Shown: positions 1 to 7,959 of the stretch, piece after piece
Layout: the number at the start of each line of letters is the position of its first letter
Numbering within the stretch: the stretch's first letter is position 1
Assembly: GCA_004802705.1 (NCBI GenBank)
Contig: SGPL01000658.1
Coordinates: 1-16,462 of the forward strand
Direction: 5' to 3'
DNA from: Bondarzewia mesenterica
Taxonomy: Eukaryota; Basidiomycota; Agaricomycetes; Russulales; Bondarzewiaceae
Length of the DNA: 16,462 bases
Notes under the pieces: model-generated
The model's input: only the letters and a program-made list of their open reading frames with translations
What the model was told of the DNA's origin: nothing
Database searches by the model: none
Position numbers and translations under genes: made by a program

Positions 1-29
1 AGTAGGAAAAAGGCTAATTCTTCGCACAG

Positions 30-149
30 ATCATCATGCCCATCAGTCGTGAGCCCGCATTTGAAACTGATCCAAGCGACTCATCCTTCGCTCAGTTCTC
101 CTCAGAACTTGAGGACATATTTTCCCATCTCACAATCACTCAACAGTAG
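30..149 (+). CDS. 3'-terminal exon of an unidentified gene (partial)
   Basis: The window opens in what looks like an intron tail: a CTAAT branch-like motif at 14-18 followed by a CACAG acceptor ending at 29. From 30 an open frame runs 39 codons to TAG at 147-149. It is rich in Ser, Asp and Glu and ends with SHLTITQQ. The same frame has a TAA at 15-17, just upstream of the proposed acceptor, so the coding part must begin by splicing. An AATAAA lies 26 bases after the stop, as expected for a gene end. I do not recognise the protein; the rest lies outside the window. A short independent ORF or chance open frame remains possible. Confidence 0.5.
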   Translation: MIMPISREPAFETDPSDSSFAQFSSELEDIFSHLTITQQ

Positions 150-174
150 AATTATTTACTGCTTTCTTGTTTTG

Positions 175-180
175 AATAAA
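175..180 (+). terminator. Polyadenylation signal AATAAA
   Basis: A perfect AATAAA hexamer lies 26 bases past the TAG of the terminal exon at 30-149, in an AT-rich stretch. It fits the 3' end of the upstream gene and separates it from the CCAAT-containing promoter that follows. Confidence 0.5.
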
Positions 181-255
181 TAGCTTGCATGCTTGTCCAC
201 TGAACACTTTAAGAAATGAGTATATATTCAATAAACCGTGCTTACAATGTTTGCA

Positions 256-325
256 AGCCAATCAGATGTTGTTTTCATTGCTGTAAGCCAATCAAATGTC
301 GTGTTTGTCTATAGCCAATCAGAGG
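256..325 (+). promoter_or_regulatory. Three tandem CCAAT boxes upstream of TAF11
   Basis: AGCCAATCAGATG (256-268), AGCCAATCAAATG (286-298) and AGCCAATCAGAGG (313-325) share the ten-base core AGCCAATCAR in the same orientation at spacings of 30 and 27 bases. CCAAT in a RRCCAATCA context is the binding site of the fungal HAP/NF-Y complex. They lie 210-280 bases upstream of the TAF11 ATG. Binding is inferred from the motif. Confidence 0.7.
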
Positions 326-330
326 CCTAC

Positions 331-338
331 CACGTGAC
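331..338 (+). promoter_or_regulatory. CACGTGAC E-box between the CCAAT boxes and TAF11
   Basis: CACGTGAC is a palindromic E-box core of the type bound by bHLH factors such as Cbf1/USF relatives. It lies six bases after the last CCAAT box and about 200 bases upstream of the TAF11 start. The rest of 150-534 shows no gene; an AT-rich CATATAATT stretch just upstream of the ATG could be a weak TATA element. Confidence 0.4.
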
Positions 339-534
339 CAAGCTCTTTTGTATTCTTTGATTGTTTGAAGCGCCTTTCAAGCGACCTGGTTGTGCCTTGT
401 GCATACCAGCCACACTACAGTAGTACTGCTTGCTCCAATAACACGAAGCATACTTCCAGCTTCCGTCCATTTCTCAAATTACTCATATAATTTTCAATTT
501 TTATTTGCCGTACTTAATCTTGACGCTACCAGAC

Positions 535-1631
535 ATGACCTCCCCATTCGCGAACTACCCCGCGCCGGAACGCACCTTCATCACCGCCAACCCCGGCACA
601 CCCACCCCTCGCGGACGCGGCAGAGGCGGAACACCAGGAGCCAAACGCGGTCGCAAACCACGCGGCGGTGCTTCTCTCACCGCTGATTCTTACACGCACA
701 CGCCCTCTCCCCTTTCTCAACAAAACAACCCATCCCAATCGCAAAGCCAAAGCCAAAATCAAGGTCTGAGCCGAGAGTCTGCCAGAGCCAGCGTCGTAAC
801 GACGTCTCTGCAGTGGACTCAGCCGACCATGCCCGTAGTATCAGGATCGCAGGTTGGAGTTGAAGGGAGTGCGCATGCGACGGGGAGCCAGCATGCGGCG
901 GTGGCGGCGGCGGCGGCGGGTGTGGTGTTGCCGAGCAATGCGCAGGCTGCGGTGGGGCAAAAGCCGGGTGCGAGTGGGGCACCGGGCGCGGAGGAGGATG
1001 CGGAGGGCGAGGACGAGGTGTTGCCGGCCATGGCGGATGACGATTATTCGACGCTCGCCAGTTGGCAGAGCCAGTCGAAGGATAACCTCAAGTGCGTGAA
1101 AAATATAATTTCATCGGCTGGGATGGGACTGACTGTTCATTCTCTGGTGTCGGTTGCACGTGTTCTATTTTGTTCTGGAATGGTGTAGGGTGCTCATGGA
1201 CAATTTCACGCCGGAGCAATACGAGCGATTCGAGGCATACAGGAGACATGCGCTGCCCAAGCAGGCTGTGCGGAAAGTGAGTCTCGAACCTGTTACTCCT
1301 TTGTCTCGCTAATGACTCTCTGCTGCGACTAGGTCATTCAGCAAACACTTGGGCAACAAGTATCCCAGCCCGTTGCGCAAGTTGTGGCTGGCTTTTCGAA
1401 GGTCTTTGTTGGAGAAATCGTAGAAAAAGGTTTTCTCGTTCATCATCTCATCTAACCCATTCCTTTTAACCATATTTCCTTTTCACAGCCCGCGCAGTAC
1501 AAGCTCGGCGGGGCGATACGGGTCCTCTGTCCCCCGACCACCTGCGCGAAGCGTATCGGATGTATCAGGAGGAGACGGGGCGCGTGGGCGCGGCGAGGCC
1601 GGTGCGGTCCAAGCGGTTGTTCATGCGGTGA
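535..1631 (+). CDS. TAF11: TFIID subunit TAF11 (TAFII28-like histone fold)
   Basis: Encodes a nuclear subunit of the general transcription factor TFIID, which in the known complex pairs with TAF13 through a histone fold. Four exons, 535-1091, 1189-1276, 1333-1429 and 1489-1631, splice in frame to 294 residues ending LFMR-TGA. Donors GTGCGT, GTGAGT and GTTTTC and TAG/CAG acceptors fit. Residues from about 186 to the end match the TAF11 domain: [19 protein letters not shown], then [20 protein letters not shown], then [14 protein letters not shown]. The N-terminal 185 residues are disordered, with RGRGRGG (26-32), KRGRKPRGG (37-45, AT-hook-like), a QSQSQSQ run, an Ala-rich stretch and an acidic patch before the fold. 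The ATG at 535 starts an uninterrupted first exon; an in-frame ATG-like start further upstream (505) is less likely. The histone-fold core is split by two introns, as in other intron-rich fungal genes. Identity is secure; the N-terminal start is slightly less so. Confidence 0.95.
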
Positions 1632-3169
1632 CCTTGTCAGGTTGTATTTCTGCGTTGAGTGTTTCGTGTCTTGTAGATTGTTGGTTGATCGTGGACTATT
1701 GACCGCTGTGCTGTAGGACTGGTCGTGTACATATGTCGTGGCAGTGGTCTGAGTACCGATGTTGGGCGCCGGAGACTTGACGGACATCATGCGAGCGACC
1801 TCGGACATATGTGCACGTAGTTCGCGATGCATGATTACTGAGGTCTTTGTCCGAATTCGCGGTGTTGAGGCTCTCCTACACGTTGGTCTCGTCTCAAATC
1901 AAGAGCTCTGTGTATGTGAGGTAATGACCTTGGTGTCCTCCCTTGCGGTTCGGCTCGACCTTCATTTCGCTCAGTTCACTGGTAACAAGTACAGTACGTT
2001 GTGCATTTTCTTTTCCATCTTGTTGTGCAATCCGTGAGTGTGCGCGATCAATGTTCATCTGAAAGTCAGCTGCAGTTCTTGTGTATAATACGCCGTACTG
2101 ATTTACACCTGGAAACGCCTGTTTGTCCTGACTTCTCGCTATAACAATTTTGCGAAATTGCTGCGAAGGAGCAAAATTCAGGTTGATGGGGTACAACCCC
2201 CACACAACGTGTGAATCAGTTTCCTTTGTCTAAGAATGACTTGTCCTGAAGCGTCGCTTCCTCCTCCTCACTCTAGAGTTCATGTTCGCGACCGAGGACA
2301 AGTTTTATACCCAAGAGAATGCTTTCTCTGAATTTGGCGTGATATTCTGTTTGCGTTACGACACCCTCTGCTCGCTTGGTGATTATTCCCAATCTACTCG
2401 ACCTGGCTCGTCACCGTCTCTTGACTAGTACCGGTGACAAACGCGGGTCGATGACGAGCAGCATGAATGATTCGCGGGAACGGGAGATATGCGAGGTTTG
2501 TCCTGGAGGCGCAGGTACTGCGTACTGTACTTCTCATGGTGCGTATGACACGTTCGTACAGTAAAAAAGCGAGCTCAATCCATGATAGCCAGAAATTCTG
2601 CGCCCCGATGGACGTTGTACTCCTCATAACACGACTATGATATGCAAGCAATAATGCTAATTACGATAAATTCTTGGCTTCACTCAGCTCCGTGATTGAG
2701 GTAAGCATTGGTATTCTGGGTATCTGGGTGGGTAATGTCCTTATAGGTCCTTATGTCTGGACCAGGGGATTTCAAGAACAATGTTGAGGTGTTGCAAGAG
2801 GCTGACTGTATTAGGTGCCGCCTGACGGCAGTGCATCGCTGATCCATTGGGAGGGTGGATCTCCATTGTCGTTGTGAAGATCGCTGATTAGACTATAGTA
2901 CATTGATATTCCGGTAAGCTTTCCAACGTTTCAACAAGCTTTATGAATTTGAAGTTCTGCCAATCTGCGGGATGAAGAAACTGCATTGAAGGAACGCAAG
3001 GATCGGGCAAAGGGACCGGAAACGATACCTGCAACCGAACTTTCAGTTGAGGTAAGTAAATCTTCAAATTGGTGTTAACAAATGCGCGCGCCATATGAAC
3101 GTCGTAAACGCATCAAAATCATTCCCATTGTTCGTTCGCACTCCGATCGCCGTCGTGCTTAGACCCGTG

Positions 3170-3191
3170 CTGGTGCCACTCTGGTGCCACT
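3170..3191 (+). repeat. Perfect 11-bp tandem duplication CTGGTGCCACT x2
   Basis: CTGGTGCCACT occurs at 3170-3180 and again at 3181-3191 without mismatch, about 25 bases upstream of a TTAAATA element and 160 bases before the next start codon. It could be a recent slippage duplication or a doubled factor-binding site. Confidence 0.6.
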
Positions 3192-3213
3192 CGATGCTTT
3201 GTCCTCCGCTTGC

Positions 3214-3220
3214 TTAAATA
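3214..3220 (+). promoter_or_regulatory. TATA-like element TTAAATA
   Basis: TTAAATA lies 133 bases upstream of the ATG at 3353. It is followed by a C/T-rich leader (about 3250-3345), the usual arrangement in fungal promoters. Confidence 0.4.
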
Positions 3221-3352
3221 GCCTTGACCTTTGGTAAACTTAGCCATTTACATCTTTCCCCCGACCTCTCTCGAGCACTACACTGCGACATTCTGTCTAT
3301 CTGTACCACTCACGTCGCATTATCATCTAACATCCCATCTCGACTATCTACC

Positions 3353-6259
3353 ATGGCTCCACGCAAGACTAACAGCCCTAAGAAGGCCAAAGCCACCAAG
3401 AAGTCTGTCTCCCCCAATAAGTCTGTCTCGCCTTTGCCTGCTCCCGTTTTCGAACCTCGTAGGACGCGATCTGTCGGGATTCCTGCTCCAGCCATGGAGC
3501 CTCGCAAGACGCGTTCTTCTAGGACTCCTGCCCCCGGCGTCTTCAAGGCTCGCAGCCTGCAGTCTTCAAGGATGTCTGCACCCGCGCCGGTCGTGGATCC
3601 CACTTCCAGGGAGACTCCGAGGTCTCGCAGATTTGGGGAGCCCAAAGTGGAAGGCCACAAAGCAATGCTCTCTCTCCAGCACTTCGCCTCCATCTCTGAC
3701 GAAGATGTGCTCCAATATGCCAAAGTCTGTCCTTTCTTCATGCCACTCACCAATAGTACTGCTGATCCCAATTTCTGCTGGATTCCTAGGAGCACGAGAT
3801 TCCGGTTACCCTCCCCCGCGGCGAAATCATCAATGCTCTCTTCTGGAACCGCGAGCAGATCCCGCGGTTGAATCGCAATGACTCGGCTGTCGAGGACTCC
3901 GGTCCCGCTCGTGGCCCAGAAGAGAACAACATCGTTGGCCATTACAGCCCTACGATTCCTGGTCCGACCATCGCCATGGCTGGGTCGTCTGGTCTATCTG
4001 AATCGACGCCGCCCCCGCTGAGCCGAAAGCAAAAAGGAAAGGCAGTGGACCCTCGGGAAAGGCCTTTTGGGCTTAACGGCCAGTTCAGGATGCCGTCGCC
4101 ACCCGCCTCTGGGCCTTCCGTCACTGTAGCCTATTCCGCTGCACGTCCTTCACTGGGGTGCAACGAAAATGATGTGCCAGTCGGCCCCGCGTCTGCAGGG
4201 CTTCTTGCGGATGGTCAGTCGTTCTCCGCAGCCGGCCTCTTTGTGAGGGAAAGGGAGATGGAATTCGACGCACGTCCCCCGCCACCCGCCATGTCTGAGC
4301 AATCTATCATCTTCAATGATGACGATGCTCCATGGGTCGTGGACGACGAGCTCGAGGAGGATGAGCCTGCTCCAGAACAGAACGGGAGCAATGGCACATC
4401 TTCCCGCAATAAGCAAAGAGAGACAAGGGCTAGGCCTGCCTCTCGTCCTCACTATGGCGGCGATGAACGTGTTTCTGAGGCCGGCACCAGTGTACGCCAC
4501 GAAACGCCACCATTCCCCTCCTATGTATATCCCCCCGTTGCTCCCATCGACCCTTCAGACCCTGCGTGGCTCGATAGACTTTTCTCCGAGTTCTTGCGTG
4601 AAGCTACCCACCTGCGGAGTTGGATTGACGACGCCCAAAGGGAGCTGAATGAAGTGCTGCAGGACCACGCCAAGCTCCGGGCGGAGGCAGAAGAGGAGGG
4701 GGCTAGGTGGAATCTCGTCCTGCGCCATTTTAAGACCATTCGTCCGCACGTAGCAGCCAAAACCAGGGCGATAGTGGAGAGGAAGTTGGCGGAGATCAAA
4801 AAGTCACCGGTTGGGGAGGGGGCATTGGACAAGAATCGGGATAAGGAAGAAAGGAATGAAGATCCCAAGGGCGGAAACGGCGGCGGCGGCGGCGAGGCTG
4901 CACTAGGGTGAATACAGCCTTCGTCTAACGTTCCTTTCGTTCCTGACAATATTCGTCTTTCTGAAGTAGCAGTGGAAGTGGACCCTCTCATAGGCAAGAT
5001 GATGCGAATCACGACGACGAGATGGCATCAGCCGATCATATCGAACAGTATGTCATCTTCCTCGTAACTTTTATTGCTTGACCGCTCACAGTGTTGTGAT
5101 TGCTTAAAAGATCGTCGCCGCCACTAACAAGCAACGCCGGGCACATGTCCGAAGGTCCCCGCGAGGAGGCGCATCCTGTCGATCACATCGAGCAGTATGT
5201 CATTTAACTTTCTAATCTTGCCTTAGCGGCTTACAAAAATCAAAGATCGGCGCCACGGCTTTCCAGTAACGCTGGAAGCAGCCCCGAAGTTCTCGATGAG
5301 GGCATACAAACGGCAGAGCGCACTGAAACGTATGCCATTTGCATAATTATCTCTCTTTTGCGACTCATGGCATTGTGGCGGATTGACAGACTTTTGCCGC
5401 TGGTTCCAAATAACGCAGAAGATGCGTTAATCGTGGAAGATCAGGTTGGGAATGAGAGCCAGGATGCCCATGAGGACGAGGGTGAGGACGTGTCACTACC
5501 AGACCCAATTGAACAGTATGCCATCTTCCTCACTGGTTCTTCTCACTTTTTGGCTCACATACATGTACAAAGATCTCTCGTACCGGCGGCTGGCGGCGCT
5601 GGAAATGCGCCAGGTCCATTGAATACGTTCACTCCAAGACCTCTCAGACGAACCTACGCACAGGCCGACATGGATCCCTCCTGCCATTACGATGATACGG
5701 TGCCGATGGTGGATGATGCGATGGATGATGATGCGGTGCCAATGGGTGATGCGGTGCCACTGAATGATGCGTCAGCCGTGGAAGATCAGGATGGCGATGA
5801 GGGCCAGGATGCCCATGAGGATGAGGGTGAGGGCATGCCATTGCCAGACCCTATTGAGCAGTATGACATCTTCCTTACTGGTTCTTCTCACTTTTTGGCT
5901 CACATGCTCAAAGATCTCTCGTGCCGGCCGCTGGTGGCGCTGGAACGCTCGCTCTGGGAGGTCTCAGACGTACCTACGCACGGTTGGACATGGACCCCAA
6001 TCGCTACTACGATGATAGGGTTCCAATGGTGGATGATGTGGTGGACAATGTGGTAGATGAATCGGTGGATGACCCGTTGGATGGTTTGGTGGATGGTTCG
6101 GTGGATGATGCGGCGGCTGATGACTCTGGAAATGTGCCAGGTCCATCAAATACGCTCGCTCCGGGAGGTCTCAAGCGAACCTACTCACAGACGGACATCG
6201 AACCCATCCTCGATCACGACGATACGGCTCCTCCAGGAAAACGTCGGCGTTACATGTGA
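3353..6259 (+). CDS. Uncharacterised low-complexity protein with duplicated exon cassettes (831 aa)
   Basis: I do not recognise a family. Eight exons splice in frame: 3353-3724, 3790-4907, 4970-5047, 5111-5194, 5246-5329, 5390-5515, 5573-5860, 5914-6259. Residues 1-100 are basic and Ser/Pro-rich with repeated EPRRTRS/EPRKTRS blocks. Residues about 105-150 form a globular patch (ISDEDVLQYAKEHEIPVTLP) that joins across the first intron and could be a small SAP/HeH-like helical fold. An acidic segment (DDELEEDEP) follows near 300-320. A charged, probable coiled coil runs about 381-463 (LDRLFSEFLREATHLRSWID). A Gly-rich linker precedes residues 498-831, which are acidic repeats from duplicated exons, each ending in a copy of D-x-IEQ. 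The C-terminus PPGKRRRYM resembles a nuclear signal. All introns after exon 2 are phase 2. A shorter protein ending at TGA 4909-4911 would arise if the 4908 intron were retained. A nuclear scaffold or chromatin-linked role is only a guess from composition. Confidence 0.75.
5024..6010 (+). repeat. Tandem array of exon-plus-intron cassettes
   Basis: Five junctions repeat the same layout: exon end GAYCAYATCGARCA or CCNATTGARCA, then an intron starting GTATGYCAT or GTATGACAT, then an exon starting with A (mostly ATCKYCG or ATCTCTCG). Introns are 5048-5110, 5195-5245, 5330-5389, 5516-5572 and 5861-5913 (63, 51, 60, 57, 53 nt). The 5516 and 5861 introns share the run TGGTTCTTCTCACTTTTTGG, so introns were copied along with exons. 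Exons 4 and 5 are both 84 nt; exon 6 is 126 nt. The ends of exons 6 and 7 share GATGCCCATGAGGA and the starts of exons 7 and 8 share the block encoding SLVPAAGGAG and RRTYA. The third junction is the most diverged: it has GAAAC before the intron instead of GARCA. Confidence 0.8.
6028..6116 (+). repeat. 12-nt coding minisatellite (Val-Asp rich)
   Basis: Imperfect copies of a GTGGATGAT-type unit with a four-codon period encode VDDVVDNVVDESVDDPLDG and continuation, a run of Asp with Val, Leu and Ser. A shorter related block (GATGATGCGGTGCCAATG) lies in exon 7 near 5700-5775. The unit is a multiple of three, so copy-number change keeps the frame. Confidence 0.65.
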
Positions 6260-7959
6260 GGCTGAAATATCGGAAGGACAGAGAAAAGAGGTGTTGTTGA
6301 GAGGTGTTGGTGCGGGCTCATGGAGTGCCTTATTCAGAGGAAGGCTGCGATACCCTCGGCGAAACGATGACCAATCTGCCAACATTATACGGCCGCAGAA
6401 GATACTGAGGGATGGCAGTCGGGCACGTCCCTCATCTTGCAGGGAATGGAGGGTACGAATAAATTGGGGACTGGGGCAAGGAAAGGAGCATCCGCGGGCA
6501 AGGAGTTGAGAGGGCTTCATGTGGCTGACCACAACAATGACTTCGATAATGGCGACTAGAGGCAGGCAGCGTAGGATAACAATGCCGGCTATCTTCATTC
6601 TACTTTCTATCTGTGATTTTTTCTTTCATCATCTGCGCTCTCGCAGTCTATCATCCCGTGTTATCTTTTTTTTTTACCAGGACGTTTTTCTTTTTCTGTC
6701 CACCGCACTCGTTTGTTTCACGCATTGTCCCTATATCGGCAGTACTCCATCCATCAATGCATCAGAACGCTTGTAGCTTGACTCGACTCTGTTTCACTGG
6801 CGCCTGAGGCCTGAAATGCAAAGCACCGTCGTTGGAGTGTGCCCACACAGTGAGCCAAGCAAGAACGTCCATCATCAATCCCGGAAGAAATAGCATATTC
6901 AATATAACAACACGATGCAGAAGCGTCCTCGAACGCGCCCGGCAGTCGCAACAGAGAGTATTATAAGAAGACACACTGATTATTGAATTTATGAGATAAT
7001 CATATCACAGATCAGAGCGCGCGCACCATGCCTCCGCGAGCCGTCTCGCCGCTCGCGGCGGTACCGCGTTTCGTCTGTCACTGTCCGTTTCTGTCCGTTC
7101 CACGGCGACTCCTACATACATGCGCAGCTGACACCTTCGCGGCTCCGTCCACACAGGGACGAGGCGAGAGGCATGGGAGGATTATTTCCTCTCTTTGGGT
7201 ATCTGGGAAGCTGGAGCCCGAATGATAGAGAATGTGGTCCACATCGTCGTATTTATTACCTGGAAGACCAGCCTGAAACGCTCCTCACGGGTCCGACATG
7301 TACTTACAGTGCGAGATCGTGCAACCTATTCAGATGATCCACCTCCATGACAGCAATTGACAATATGGGCGGTTATCCGTTCATTATACTCGTCACGACG
7401 TTGACAGCGTTACTCGCCTGGAGTTCTAATTCAATATCGAACTGGTGATGGCGGGGATTGTTCGACTATGTGGCTGGAAGGAGGTAAGAATGGCCCGACA
7501 GAACTTGACATCGAGGGAAAGCAGGACAGCAGGTATGTATTATGGACCACGTGGTGGATCATAACACGAACCTGGCCTGCTGTGCTCAATGTCATACCTC
7601 GACACGTCGACGAGTCGGATGAGGGTTCCTCAGCGTTTCAAGCTCTGACGTAGCACTTCCCCGACGAGATACAAGGGTAATTCGATTGAGTGTAACAGAA
7701 CGAAGGAATGAGAGCGGGCAAAGATTGTAGGACTAGATTTTCGAGATGCGAAGTGTTTTCGATATATACGCCTGTGCAGGAAGAGCCAAGGGACAGATTA
7801 AGTGAATCAAAGAGCTCGCGAAAAAGTACCCCACAGTCCCAAAGATAGAAAAAACCCACAGAAAGAAAGAAAAAATAAAAACGAAAGACGAGTCGGTGCA
7901 ACACAACATTAAGGAAGGGTAAAGTCCATGGGTATGGGATATACCACGTTTGTGGATTT
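6260..7959. other. Intergenic stretch, no recognisable gene
   Basis: It lies between two converging genes, so it must hold the 3' UTRs of the plus-strand gene ending at 6259 and of the minus-strand gene ending at 7960. Open frames here are short (up to about 170 codons antisense near 7640-8150, a shadow of the minus-strand gene end) and carry no motif I recognise. It contains a GC-rich hairpin at 7034-7058, a duplicated CTGTCCGTT just after it, and a ten-base palindrome ACCACGTGGT at 7546-7555. The 1.7 kb length is long for plain 3' UTRs, so a non-coding or unrecognised gene is possible. Confidence 0.5.
7034..7058. repeat. GC-rich inverted repeat (8-bp stem, 9-nt loop)
   Basis: CCGCGAGC (7034-7041) and GCTCGCGG (7051-7058) are perfect reverse complements around a nine-base loop. 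It stands alone in an intergenic region and has no poly-T tail, so I assign no function. Confidence 0.4.

Larger units (their letters stand above)
1632..3352. other. Intergenic stretch, no recognisable gene
   Basis: Between the TAF11 stop and the next start I see only short open frames (at most about 125 codons, on both strands) without recognisable motifs or consistent splice structure. The first part must hold the TAF11 3' UTR; no perfect AATAAA follows the stop closely. The last 150 bases have promoter character: an 11-bp tandem duplication, a TTAAATA box and a pyrimidine-rich leader before 3353. Confidence 0.6.

Noticed and set aside
1277..1300. Reverse-strand GGTTCGAGAC resembling a tRNA B box
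   Set aside because: It lies in TAF11 intron 2, its flanks do not form a T stem, and there is no cloverleaf around it.
3231..3942. Long overlapping open frames on both strands over the first exon of the repeat-rich gene
   Set aside because: They are shadows caused by repeated Pro/Arg/Ser codon blocks. Only the frame from 3353 joins through a good intron to the long downstream exon.
5221..5226. CTTAG as the acceptor of the intron starting at 5195
   Set aside because: It would bring in a stop (TAA) after about 14 codons, whereas CAAAG at 5241-5245 keeps the repeat frame.
5358..6056. A single 232-codon frame as an independent gene
   Set aside because: It reads through two introns that lack in-frame stops and then leaves the conserved frame at the 53-nt intron. 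The spliced model keeps the repeats aligned.
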